Assembly: GCA_945905295.1 (NCBI GenBank)
Contig: CAMDPX010000057.1
Coordinates: 1 to 34,033, forward strand
Reading direction: 5' to 3'
Origin: Planctomyces sp. SH-PL62
GTDB lineage: Bacteria > Planctomycetota > Planctomycetia > Planctomycetales > Planctomycetaceae
DNA: 34,033 nucleotides
In this document: piece by piece, positions 17,211-24,705 of the stretch
How the letters are laid out: each line of letters starts with the position of its first letter
Position numbering within the stretch: the stretch's first letter is position 1
Made by a program: the position numbers and the translations under genes
Notes under the pieces: model-generated
Told to the model about the DNA's origin: nothing
Databases searched by the model: none
What the model saw: the letters and a program-made list of their open reading frames with translations, nothing else

Positions 17211-18674
17211 ATGTTTCGATTCAGCCGAGTTTCCGCCGTGTTGCTCGCACTGACTGTCAGCACCGCGTTGGCCGATGACGACAAGAAGCCGGTCCCTGAG
17301 ACCGCCACGCCCACGAACCAGCCTCCCGATCCGAACCTGCTGCCAGCACACGATCAGGCGCGCAACGAGGCCGATCAGGCGTACCGCCGCGGCGATCACA
17401 AGAAAGTGATCGAGCTCACGTCGGGAGTGCTGTTGCAGAATCCCAAAGACCATGTCGCGCTGTACCTCCGGGGAAGTTCGCGAGTGGATCTGGGAGCGGC
17501 CACTCGCGACGCGGCGTTGGTGCGAAACGGCATCGCCGATGCGCGGCAGGCCATCAGCATCAAAGCGGAAGACAACTTGAATTATTACCTCCCGTACCTC
17601 TTCGGCATGACGAATCTCGCCGGGTTGGAGAGCAAGCCGGCACATGCTCAAGTGGCGATCGACTTCGCCACGCAATTGCTGGCTCAACCCAAGTTGAAAG
17701 GGGAGCAACGGTCCAACACGCTCTATCAACGGGCACTCGCTTTCCAGGTTCTTCCGGATCAGGTGCGAGCGATCGCCGATTATCAGGAAGCGATCCGTGT
17801 CACACCGGCCCACTTGGGCGCGCGGATCGGCTTGGCCGACACACTGGCCGCCTCGGGCAAGACGGTCGCCGCGATGAACGCTTACAACGACGCGGTCAAA
17901 GCGTTTCCGACCAATCCGCTGGTCTACAACAACCGGGGCATGTTCGAGCAATCCACTGGCAAATACGAAGAAGCGATCCTCGACTTCAGCAAGGCGTTGG
18001 AACTCGACCCGCAGTTCGTGGTCGCGATCACCAACCGCGGCTTTGTGATGATGAGCCTCGGGAACTTCGAGGGAGCCGAGAACGACTTTACCGAATCGTT
18101 GAAGCTGGACGCGGCACAGCCGATGGTCATCAGCCTGCGTGCGGGGAGTAAGCTCTCGCGCGGTGACGTCGAAGCCGCGATCAAGGATTACAACGAAGTT
18201 CTGAAGTGGGACAGCAAGAACGCCGTCGGCCACGCGGAGCTCGGCTTCGCGTTCTTCTTCGCCGGCAAGACACAGGAAGCGCTCGCCGAATTCGACCTGG
18301 CGGCGGAGCTCGACAAGAAGCTGCGGTTCCTGCATCCGTGGAGGTATCTGGCGATGCTGACGTTGGGCCAGAAGCAACAAGCCGACGCCAAGTTCGCGGC
18401 GGACCTCGCGATCCCGGCGGCGAAACGGGAATGGGGCGACGCGCTGTTGATCTATCTGAGTGACAAGCTCTCGGAGCAAGACCTGCGCAAGGCGATTAAC
18501 ACGACGGATGCGAAATCGGCCGACGCTCAAATTTGTGAGGCGGAATTCTTCATCGGCCAACGCAAGCTCGTCGCCGGCCAGAAGGACGCCGCAAGGATTC
18601 ACTTCGCCGCAGCGCTCAAGTCTAAGTCGACGCAGTTGTCCGCGTATCGCGGGGCGAAGTTCGCGTCGAAGTAG
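17211..18674 (+). CDS. Secreted tetratricopeptide-repeat protein
   Basis: 487 residues. A signal peptide (1 to about 22, VLLALTVSTALADD) is followed by a short acidic/proline linker and an array of TPRs from about residue 55 to 440; recognisable units include VYNNRGMFEQSTGKYEEAI, VVAITNRGFVMMSLGNFEGA and GHAELGFAFFFAGKTQEAL. TPR arrays mediate protein-protein contacts; nothing shows a catalytic domain. AAGAGGG at 17198-17204 is six bases before the ATG, one of the better Shine-Dalgarno sites here. The stop is a TAG within GTAG, followed by a weak palindrome that may be a decayed hairpin unit. Partner unknown. Confidence 0.88.
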   Translation: MFRFSRVSAVLLALTVSTALADDDKKPVPETATPTNQPPDPNLLPAHDQARNEADQAYRRGDHKKVIELTSGVLLQNPKDHVALYLRGSSRVDLGAATRDAALVRNGIADARQAISIKAEDNLNYYLPYLFGMTNLAGLESKPAHAQVAIDFATQLLAQPKLKGEQRSNTLYQRALAFQVLPDQVRAIADYQEAIRVTPAHLGARIGLADTLAASGKTVAAMNAYNDAVKAFPTNPLVYNNRGMFEQSTGKYEEAILDFSKALELDPQFVVAITNRGFVMMSLGNFEGAENDFTESLKLDAAQPMVISLRAGSKLSRGDVEAAIKDYNEVLKWDSKNAVGHAELGFAFFFAGKTQEALAEFDLAAELDKKLRFLHPWRYLAMLTLGQKQQADAKFAADLAIPAAKREWGDALLIYLSDKLSEQDLRKAINTTDAKSADAQICEAEFFIGQRKLVAGQKDAARIHFAAALKSKSTQLSAYRGAKFASK

Positions 18675-18870
18675 TTGCCGGAAGTTTCCTGCGGTGCAAG
18701 TTTCCGAGACGCCCGATTGATTGATGCGGCGCATTGCCTCATTCGTCGTCTCCTTCAATTCCTCGGGCTCTTAGGATTCCCGACGAATCCAAGGAGAGGA
18801 CGAATGCTGGACCTCCGCCAATTCAAAGTTTTGACCGATCCCTCACTTTTCGATGGTTTTGCCCAGTCAC

Positions 18871-18883
18871 GGAGTTCTTTGTG
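18871..18883 (+). promoter_or_regulatory. Shine-Dalgarno and GTG start of the epimerase gene
   Basis: GGAG at 18871-18874 is six bases before GTG at 18881-18883. The frame is open from 18734, but the extra 49 residues are basic and unlike the family; this site places the start directly before the Rossmann fold. Confidence 0.7.
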
Positions 18884-19894
18884 GTTCTCACTGAAACGGA
18901 TCTCATTCTCGTCACCGGCGCGACCGGACTCGTTGGCAGTCATGTCGCCGAGCAAGCGCGGAAACGCGGCTACAAAGTTCGTGCGATCGTGCGTCAGCCG
19001 AGCCAATGTTTCGATCTCAAAAGCTGGGGCGTCGAACTGGTCGAAGGGGACATGACCAATCGCGAGTCGCTGGTCAACGCGGCGAAAGGGGCGACGGTCA
19101 TCATTCACTGCGCAGCGAAGGTCGGCGATTGGGGACCGACCGACGACTATCGCACGGTCAACGTCGAGGGCCTGCGGCATCTGCTCGCTGCGGCGGAGTC
19201 GAGCGGTTTGCTGAAGCGGTTCGTCCACATCAGTTCGTTGGGGGTGTATCCCGCTTGCGACCACTTCGGTACGGATGAGTTCACACCGGTCAGCATGACC
19301 GGAATCGACGGCTACACGCTCACGAAGGTCGAGGCCGAGAATCTCGTGCGGGACCACATCCGAGATCACCGGCTGCCGGCCGTGATTCTGCGGCCCGGTT
19401 TCATCTACGGCCCGCGCGATCGCACGATCCTGCCGAAAGTTTTGGCGCGTCTCAAAAGTGGCGGCTTCAAGTTTCTCGGTGACGGACGGCAACTGCTCAA
19501 CAACACCTATGTCGGCAATCTCGTTGCGGCGATCTTCTTGGCGATTGAGAAAGACGATGTCGTCGGCGAGCTGTTTAATGTCACCGACGGCCGCTTGGTC
19601 TCGCGCCGTGAGTTCATCGGCACGATTTGCGAATCCGCCGGACTGTCGACTCCAACCAAGTGCGTGCCGCTGCCGGTTGCCAAATCACTGGCCAAGGTGA
19701 TGGAAGCTGTCTACCGCCTGTTGGGCAAACAAGAAGCTCCGCTGCTGTCGAGCGCCCGCATCAAGTTCCTGGCACTGAATCTGGACTACAGCATCGACAA
19801 AGCTCGGCGATTGCTGGGATACGACCCGCCGACGGATTTCAGCGATGCGATGCGAACGACCGTGGCGTGGTGCCGCGAGGCGGGACTGACGTAG
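18881..19894 (+). CDS. NAD(P)-dependent epimerase/dehydratase (extended SDR, 3-beta-HSD-like)
   Basis: 337 residues from the GTG start. The Rossmann motif TGATGLVG (12-19), HISSLGVY (116-123) with the catalytic Ser, and the catalytic YTLTK (Tyr145, Lys149) identify an extended short-chain dehydrogenase. RPGFIYGPRD and NNTYVGNL are typical of the substrate-binding part of NAD-dependent epimerases and 3-beta-hydroxysteroid-dehydrogenase-like reductases. It acts in the cytosol on a sugar nucleotide, sterol-like or other secondary alcohol; which one is not evident. The stop codon is the TAG of the GTAG that starts the nested repeat unit. It follows the TPR gene by 206 bases on the same strand. 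Confidence 0.88.
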   Translation: MVLTETDLILVTGATGLVGSHVAEQARKRGYKVRAIVRQPSQCFDLKSWGVELVEGDMTNRESLVNAAKGATVIIHCAAKVGDWGPTDDYRTVNVEGLRHLLAAAESSGLLKRFVHISSLGVYPACDHFGTDEFTPVSMTGIDGYTLTKVEAENLVRDHIRDHRLPAVILRPGFIYGPRDRTILPKVLARLKSGGFKFLGDGRQLLNNTYVGNLVAAIFLAIEKDDVVGELFNVTDGRLVSRREFIGTICESAGLSTPTKCVPLPVAKSLAKVMEAVYRLLGKQEAPLLSSARIKFLALNLDYSIDKARRLLGYDPPTDFSDAMRTTVAWCREAGLT

Positions 19895-20054
19895 CCTGAC
19901 TCTCCGAGGCTGTGAACTTTTTGGTAGCTGAAGTCGCCAGACTTCAGCATTCGCCGTGAAATCTGAACTCTGGTGAGTCCAGCTACCAATTCTTTCACAG
20001 GCTCTCCGAGTCGGGAATGTTCCGTAGAATGACCCGACTCGGAGAGTCAGGCTA
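19891..20054. repeat. GTAG hairpin pair interrupted by another pair
   Basis: The right arm (20031-20054) is intact; read on the minus strand it starts GTAGCCTGACTCTCCGAG and goes on TCGGGT. The left arm has the same sequence but is split after GAG at 19908 and resumes at 20011 (TCGGG). The first GTAG supplies the epimerase stop codon. The interruption is the element at 19909-20001. Confidence 0.88.
19909..20001. mobile_element. 93-bp hairpin-pair element flanked by a 9-bp duplication
   Basis: Terminal inverted repeats CTGTGAA (19910-19916 and reverse complement at 19994-20000) enclose two GTAG hairpins with stems CTGAAGTC/GACTTCAG and, on the other strand, CTGGACTC/GAGTTCAG, which differ by a compensatory pair. 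CTCTCCGAG occurs at 19900-19908 and again at 20002-20010, as expected of a target-site duplication, because it restores the outer arm exactly when one copy and the element are removed. Confidence 0.8.
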
Positions 20055-20087
20055 CGAATCGATCGGCACACTCGATAGCTTGGCGAC

Positions 20088-20381
20088 ATGTCGCTCGCAC
20101 CTGCTGCCACTGACGTCCCAGCATCAGCCGAAACACCGGCCGGGATGACGTGGCCGAAATTCCGTCGCTGGGCCGTGCGGCGGCTGATCGCTCTACTGGT
20201 GGTTCTGACGTTGTATGTCCTCTCCATCGGCCCGATGTGGTGGGAGTGGTACAGCGGAATGTACGTCTCGACCGGCGGCAATTACTGGGTCATCGCGATC
20301 TACGAACCGCTGCGGCTGGCATGTCAGATCGACTGCATCAACTCGGTCGTCACGGCGTACATCGAGTGGTGGATTTTGTGA
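20088..20381 (+). CDS. Small single-pass or two-pass membrane protein, hypothetical
   Basis: 97 residues. A cytoplasmic-like N-terminus rich in Ala, Pro and Thr, then a basic FRRWAVRRL and a clear transmembrane segment (about 34-50, IALLVVLTLYVLSIGP), followed by an aromatic-rich tail (MWWEWYSGMY, YIEWWIL). I do not recognise the family. The ATG at 20088 has no good Shine-Dalgarno. The positive-inside pattern and strong hydrophobic helix support a real gene, but a spurious reading cannot be ruled out. Confidence 0.6.
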   Translation: MSLAPAATDVPASAETPAGMTWPKFRRWAVRRLIALLVVLTLYVLSIGPMWWEWYSGMYVSTGGNYWVIAIYEPLRLACQIDCINSVVTAYIEWWIL

Positions 20382-20463
20382 GGTCAAGATTCAATGACGA
20401 ATGACGAAATAGCCGGTTAGAATCCGACTTCGTTAGCCCGCACACGGGGGACATCGACACAAA

Positions 20464-20577
20464 CCCCACCGAGCTTGCCTCGGTGGTTCCAGGCTTTTGC
20501 ACTACGCGACGCAGGACTCAATTCCTCAATCATTCGTAGTGCAAAGGCCCGTTTCCACCGAGGCAAGCTCGGTGGGG
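20464..20577. repeat. GTAG double-hairpin pair, family C
   Basis: Outer arms CCACCGAG-GCAAG-CTCGGTGG at 20464-20486 and, inverted, 20555-20577; inner GTAGTGCAAA-type motifs at 20495-20506 (inverted) and 20536-20545. GACATC occurs on both sides (20450-20455 and 20583-20588), a possible short target duplication. It sits about 60 bases upstream of the SPFH gene. Relatives are at 24176-24289 and 33796-33899. Confidence 0.88.
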
Positions 20578-20639
20578 TTTGTGACATCCTCACCCGCGCG
20601 GGAGATATCCCGTCACTTTTCCGTTCTGGAGATCACATC

Positions 20640-21740
20640 ATGGGGTTGCTCGACAAACTGCGCGGCGAACTGATCGACATCATCGAGTGGGTGGATGATT
20701 CCAAACACACGCTCGTGTGGCGGTTTCCGAGGTATCAGAACGAAATCAAGAACGGCGCGCAGCTCATCGTGCGGCCGGGGCAGAAGGCAATCTTCGTGCA
20801 TCGGGGAGAGATCGCCGATGTGTTCGACGAAGGACACTACGAACTCAAGAGCGACAACCTGCCGATCCTCAGCACGATCATGGGCTGGAAGTATGGCTTC
20901 AACAGCCCGTTTCGCTCGGAGGTGTATTTCGTCAGCACGCGGCAGATCACCGACCTCAAGTGGGGGACACCGAATCCCGTGATGCTGCGCGATCCGGAGT
21001 TCGGCCCGATTCGCTTGCGAGCGTTCGGCACCTACACGCTCAAAGCGGTCGATCCGAAAGCGTTGCTCAAAGAGTTGGTCGGTGCCAACGGTGAGTTCAG
21101 CAGTGATGAACTCTCGGAGCTGATGCGGTCGATCATCACGCAGGCGTTTACCGACATGCTGGGGACGTCCAAAGTCGCCGCGTTGGACTTGGCGAGCCAC
21201 TATCAAGAGATGGCGGTCGAACTCCGCAAACTGGTCGCCGAGCGAATCGACGACGAATACGGGCTCGATATCCCGCAGTTGTTCATCGTCAATGTGTCGT
21301 TGCCGGAGGCGGTCGAGAAAGCGCTCGACGTGCGGACGAGCATGGGCGTCGTCGGCGACATGAACAAGTACCAGCAATATCAAATGGGCAACGCGATGAT
21401 GGCCGCCGCCGACAATCCTGGCGGAGGCGGATCCGAAGGGATGGGTTTAGGGATGGGCTTCGCGATGGCGAATCGGATGGCTCAGATGGGAGCGGCTCCG
21501 GTGGCACAGTCAGTTTCCGCACCTCCACCCGTTCCCAACGCGGCGACGTGGCACGCGGCGATTGGCGGGCAATCGTCAGGGCCACACACGCTGGCTCAGA
21601 TCCAGACTGCGATTCAGGGCGGGCAGATTGATCGTGCGACGCTCGTGTGGTGTGTCGGGATGAGTAACTGGCAACCGGCGGGCGAGGTGCCTCAAACGGC
21701 CGGCCTGTTCGGAGCCGCTCCGCCGCCGTTGCCGCGATAG
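20640..21740 (+). CDS. SPFH-domain protein with C-terminal GYF_2 domain (YdjI/COG4260-like)
   Basis: 366 residues. The N-terminal two thirds match the 'virion core protein' SPFH family typified by Bacillus YdjI: MGLLDKLRGELIDIIEW, LVWRFPRYQNEIKNGAQLIV, GQKAIFVHRGEIADVF, a central RAFGTYTLKAVDP and a helical ELMRSIITQAFTDML. A Gly/Met-rich linker (about 275-305) leads to a GYF_2-type domain (about 318-360, WHAAIGGQSSGPHT, WCVGMSNWQPAGEVP). Such proteins form membrane-associated assemblies linked to envelope stress with PspA-like proteins; no PspA gene is visible. GGAG at 20628-20631 is eight bases before the ATG at 20640. An upstream in-frame extension is encoded by the family C repeat and is not used. 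It precedes the zinc-ribbon gene. Confidence 0.88.
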   Translation: MGLLDKLRGELIDIIEWVDDSKHTLVWRFPRYQNEIKNGAQLIVRPGQKAIFVHRGEIADVFDEGHYELKSDNLPILSTIMGWKYGFNSPFRSEVYFVSTRQITDLKWGTPNPVMLRDPEFGPIRLRAFGTYTLKAVDPKALLKELVGANGEFSSDELSELMRSIITQAFTDMLGTSKVAALDLASHYQEMAVELRKLVAERIDDEYGLDIPQLFIVNVSLPEAVEKALDVRTSMGVVGDMNKYQQYQMGNAMMAAADNPGGGGSEGMGLGMGFAMANRMAQMGAAPVAQSVSAPPPVPNAATWHAAIGGQSSGPHTLAQIQTAIQGGQIDRATLVWCVGMSNWQPAGEVPQTAGLFGAAPPPLPR

Positions 21741-21777
21741 GAGGATTGAGTGCGGTTGTCGTGACCGCACTCACTTC

Positions 21778-21917
21778 GCACACGGATGCGAGAGGCGCAC
21801 ACGGATGGAATCGGAGCGAAGGATTCGTCGATCCGTGTGCGCCTCTCGCATCCGTGTGCGCCTCTCGCATCCGTGTGCGCCTCTCGCATCCGTGTGCGCC
21901 TCTCGCATCCGTGTGCG
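21778..21917. repeat. 19-bp tandem repeat array with inverted copies
   Basis: Four full copies of ATCCGTGTGCGCCTCTCGC at 21831-21906 and a partial fifth copy at 21907-21917. About one and a half copies in inverted orientation lie at 21778-21807, so the whole can fold into a long hairpin with alternative registers. It fills the gap between the SPFH and zinc-ribbon genes. It is open on the minus strand and creates repetitive false reading frames. Confidence 0.92.
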
Positions 21918-21978
21918 AAGGACGGACGCAACACTTTCCGATCCGCAATCCCAATTCAGGTAACCCCGGAGTCGATCC

Positions 21979-23112
21979 ATGTCTGACGCCGAAGCTCGCT
22001 CCAAGGCCGGTGAGTCCGTCGATGACGGCAAGGGGCGGATCTTTCCGTGCGAGAAATGCGGCGCGGACTTGGAGTTCAGCATCGGGCAGCAAGATCTCAA
22101 GTGTCCGTACTGCGGACATGTGAAGCTGATTGAGCTCGCAGCCGACGCGGACATCGGCGAGCAGGATTTTCACGCGATCCTCGAGAAGGTCCGCGAGTGG
22201 CGTGAGAAGTCCAGCGGCGAGGATCAATCTGATCAGAGCGAAGTTCGTTGCGTCGGCTGTGGAGGGAACGTCGTCTTCGTCGGTTCGCTGACCAGCAGCG
22301 AGTGCCCGTACTGCGGCTCGCCGATTCAGCTCGACAAAGTGCATGACTCGCCGAAACGCATCCCGGTGCATGGCGTGCTGCCGTTTCAGATCGAGAAGGA
22401 GAAGGCTCGGCAGAACCTGACGGCGTGGGTGCGGTCGCGCTGGTTTGCTCCCAGCGAGTTCGCATTGCGCGGTGTCGATGGGCGTTTCAACGGCGTCTAT
22501 CTGCCGTTTTGGACTTACGACTCGATGACCTTCAGCCGCTATTGGGGCGAACGCGGCGACCATTACTTCGTCACGGTCACGGAGAACAATCAGACGAAGC
22601 AAGAACGCCGCACGCGCTGGTCGTCGGTCAGCGGCAGTCATCAGCGGTTCTTCGACGACGTGCTGGTACTCGGAACGAATGGCATGCGCCGTGACATGAT
22701 GGATGGGCTCGAACCGTGGCCGCTGGAAAGCCTGCAGCCGTTCTCGCAAGAGTTGCTGGCCGGATTCCTGGCTCGGACTTATGAGGTGGAACTCGACGAA
22801 GGATTCCCAATCGCGAAAGAGAAAATGGATGCCGGCATCGCGTCCGACGTCCGCGGCTTGATCGGCGGCGACGAGCAGCGTGTCAGCGAGATCAAGACTC
22901 GCTATGACGCAATCACCTTTAAGCATCTGCTGCTGCCGGTGTGGTTGCTGGCGTATCGCTATCACAATAAGTCGTACCAAATCTTCATCAACGCCGTGAC
23001 GGGCGAAGTGCAGGGCGAGCGGCCTTATAGCTTCTGGAAAATTTTCCTCACCGTGCTGCTGGCCGTGGGCATCGTGGCGACCGTGGCGTTGGTCAGCAAA
23101 CTCATGAAGTAG
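21979..23112 (+). CDS. Double zinc-ribbon membrane protein (YdjG-like)
   Basis: 377 residues. Two zinc ribbons near the N-terminus use C24-C27-C42-C45 (CEKCGADL, CPYCGHVK) and C91-C94-C109-C112 (CVGCGGNV, CPYCGSPI). A central domain with FKHLLLPVWLLAYRYHNKSYQIFINAVTGEVQGERP follows, then a transmembrane helix (about 352-373) and a short basic tail. This is the architecture of Bacillus YdjG-like proteins, which with partners recruit PspA and an SPFH protein to the membrane; an SPFH gene directly upstream supports that reading. GGAG at 21968-21971 is seven bases before the ATG. The stop is the TAG of a GTAG hairpin unit. Confidence 0.87.
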   Translation: MSDAEARSKAGESVDDGKGRIFPCEKCGADLEFSIGQQDLKCPYCGHVKLIELAADADIGEQDFHAILEKVREWREKSSGEDQSDQSEVRCVGCGGNVVFVGSLTSSECPYCGSPIQLDKVHDSPKRIPVHGVLPFQIEKEKARQNLTAWVRSRWFAPSEFALRGVDGRFNGVYLPFWTYDSMTFSRYWGERGDHYFVTVTENNQTKQERRTRWSSVSGSHQRFFDDVLVLGTNGMRRDMMDGLEPWPLESLQPFSQELLAGFLARTYEVELDEGFPIAKEKMDAGIASDVRGLIGGDEQRVSEIKTRYDAITFKHLLLPVWLLAYRYHNKSYQIFINAVTGEVQGERPYSFWKIFLTVLLAVGIVATVALVSKLMK

Positions 23113-23169
23113 GACGGACAATCCTGTCCGTCTTCAAGACCTCACGACGGACAGGATTGTCCGTCCTAC
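23109..23169. repeat. GTAG hairpin pair, family E
   Basis: Identical 24-bp arms at 23109-23132 and, inverted, 23146-23169; each is GTAG followed by hairpin GACGGACA-atcc-TGTCCGTC. The first GTAG carries the stop codon of the zinc-ribbon gene. Confidence 0.93.
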
Positions 23170-23184
23170 GTTTGAAGTGATGAC

Positions 23185-23287
23185 GGGGTCGGGAGTCTTT
23201 TTCAGGTCGGGCCGATGGTCATTGGACGTCTGATGGCGAGTTGTTTGTCGATGGTTCAGTGCCGACCTGAAAAAGACTCCCGACCCC
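23185..23287. repeat. Perfect 26-bp inverted repeat that supplies the next gene's start
   Basis: Arms 23185-23210 and 23262-23287 (GGGGTCGGGAGTCTTTTTCA at the left) are exact inverted copies with a 51-bp loop. All plausible ATG starts of the following membrane-protein gene (23215, 23233, 23251) are in the loop, and the right arm is read through as CRPEKDSRP. Confidence 0.92.
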
Positions 23288-24705
23288 TGGCCCGCTGGTG
23301 GGCCATCGCGGGACTGACGCTGCTCGCCGCGACGTGGCAACTGTGGACTCCGCAGACTGAGTTCCCGCAAGTGCCGTTGTTCGGCTGGGCCGAATCGCTG
23401 CCGTTGTTTGTCGATTGGCTGGCGTTCGGTGTTCTGCTGGCGGCGTTGATGTTCGCGACCTGGAAACCCGATTCGCGACGAAGTTGGTTGGCGTTTGTCG
23501 TCTCGATAAGCGTGTTGATCGTCCTCGACCAGCACCGACTTCAGCCGTGGGCGTGGCAACTGCTGTTGATGGCGATTGTCTACGCGAACTTTCAGGCGAG
23601 CGGGGGGCGTCAGTCCCCCGGTTTGATCGAGTCAGATCAACGCCCCACCAGGGTGCTGACGCCCAATGGCACTTACTTTGAGCGGAATGGCGCTAGCCAC
23701 CGGTGTTGTGGGTGCGATGTTCCTCGCGAAATACCGGCGGCTAGCGCCTCGCCGCTCACTAAAGTGAGTGCCATTGGGCTGCCGCCCCCCGCTCGCCTGC
23801 TGCGAGTTTTGACCATCAGCATTTATTTCTGGTCTGCCGTATCGAAATTCGATGCGGGTTTCTACGCCTCGCACGGACAGACGTTGGTCGAGGCCCTGTT
23901 TCAATCGGTGAGTATCAACGCGGCTGGTTGGCCGGCGAGCGTGAAGTGGTGGTTGGCATTCTCACTTCCTCTTGCCGAGTTGTTTGTGGCCGTCGGCTTG
24001 TGTTGGCCGCGCACACGGCGAGCGGCGCTGATTGCGGCGACGGCGCTGCACGTTGGACTGATCCTCGCCTTGGGACCGACGGGCTTGGGACATCGGCCCG
24101 GCGTGTTGTTGTGGAACATCGCATTCATCGGCCACGACTGGTTGCTGTTCGGAGCGCGAGCGAACAGCTCTGATACCCCGCCGAGCTTGTCTCGGTGGTT
24201 CCGGGCCTTTGCACTACGAGCCTCTGCACTCGAATCGTCAATTGCCGTAGTGCAGAGGCCTGAAAACCACCGAGGCAAGCTCGGTGGGGTCGGATGTGTG
24301 TCGGTCATCCTCTTCGCGTGCGTGTGGCCGATCACGGGGCGGTGGGGCCTGTGCGATCATTGGCTGGCGTGGAGCGTGTACTCGACGCGGATTGAGCGGG
24401 TTGGTGTGACGCTGACCGACGAAGGTGTGCGACGATTACCAGAGTCGGCTCGACGACTCGCGGCGGATGGTGAGCTGTGGCTGGATCGCTGGTCGCTCGC
24501 GGCGCTGGAGGTGCCGGTTTATCCGCAGTTGCGGTTTCAGTTCGGTGTTGTTGAGGGACTTCGGCAACGATGTGGCACGGACAATCTTGTTGAGGTCAAC
24601 GTGCAGCGCTCTCAGCGCGACGGTGGCGCGTTTGAGCGTCTGACGGTTGAGCAGTTCGATGAACGGAGCCGTGCGTTCTGGATCAACACGCGGCCGCGCC
24701 CGTAG
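23215..24705 (+). CDS. DoxX/HTTM-like integral membrane protein with in-frame repeat insertions
   Basis: 496 residues as read. Several transmembrane stretches (for example WWAIAGLTLLAATW, LAFGVLLAALMFATW, WWLAFSLPLAELFVAVGL, LIAATALHVGLILAL) and the segment ISIYFWSAVSKFDAGFY, like that of DoxX, MauE and HTTM-type proteins, are native. A C-terminal soluble part (about 380-496) has no family I can name. Two stretches are repeat-derived: residues about 128-195 (203-bp nested unit) and about 321-359. The start is uncertain, since every candidate ATG is in a repeat loop; I give the first, but 23251 is equally possible. The stop is the TAG of another repeat. It may be a working protein with loop insertions or a decaying gene that stayed open. 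Confidence 0.72.
   Translation: MVIGRLMASCLSMVQCRPEKDSRPLARWWAIAGLTLLAATWQLWTPQTEFPQVPLFGWAESLPLFVDWLAFGVLLAALMFATWKPDSRRSWLAFVVSISVLIVLDQHRLQPWAWQLLLMAIVYANFQASGGRQSPGLIESDQRPTRVLTPNGTYFERNGASHRCCGCDVPREIPAASASPLTKVSAIGLPPPARLLRVLTISIYFWSAVSKFDAGFYASHGQTLVEALFQSVSINAAGWPASVKWWLAFSLPLAELFVAVGLCWPRTRRAALIAATALHVGLILALGPTGLGHRPGVLLWNIAFIGHDWLLFGARANSSDTPPSLSRWFRAFALRASALESSIAVVQRPENHRGKLGGVGCVSVILFACVWPITGRWGLCDHWLAWSVYSTRIERVGVTLTDEGVRRLPESARRLAADGELWLDRWSLAALEVPVYPQLRFQFGVVEGLRQRCGTDNLVEVNVQRSQRDGGAFERLTVEQFDERSRAFWINTRPRP
23595..23797. repeat. Nested inverted repeats inside the membrane-protein gene
   Basis: Outer arms GGCGAGCGGGGGGCG (23595 onward) and its inverse ending at 23797 belong to family B. 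Nested inside is a second pair: CCCAATGGCACTTACTTT...GGCGCTAGCCACCGG on the left and an inverted copy with substitutions (TCACTTTAGTGAG, GCTAGCCGCCGG) on the right. The whole is stop-free in the host frame. Confidence 0.82.
24176..24289. repeat. Family C double-hairpin pair inside the membrane-protein gene
   Basis: Outer arms 24176-24198 and 24267-24289, inner GTAGTGCA motifs around 24215 (inverted) and 24247. It is translated as a segment containing RWFRAFALRA and HRGKLGGVG, the same frame that is open upstream of the SPFH gene at 20475. Confidence 0.9.

Noticed and set aside
18671-18700. Possible hairpin after the TPR stop (GTAGTTGCCGGAAGTTTCC)
   Set aside because: Begins with GTAG, but the stem is short and imperfect and there is no inverted partner; too weak to list as a unit.
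20390-20463. Small direct repeats (AATGACGAATGACGAAAT) as a regulatory site
   Set aside because: Too short and too ordinary to support a claim.
21778-21917. CRISPR array
   Set aside because: The 19-bp units are directly abutting with no spacers and no cas genes are near.
21692-22154. Minus-strand frames coding repeated REAHTDARGAHG
   Set aside because: A by-product of the 19-bp tandem array, not a repeat protein.
21289-23121. 610-codon open frame on the minus strand
   Set aside because: Antisense to the SPFH and zinc-ribbon genes and running through the 19-bp array; low-complexity repeats and no recognisable domain.
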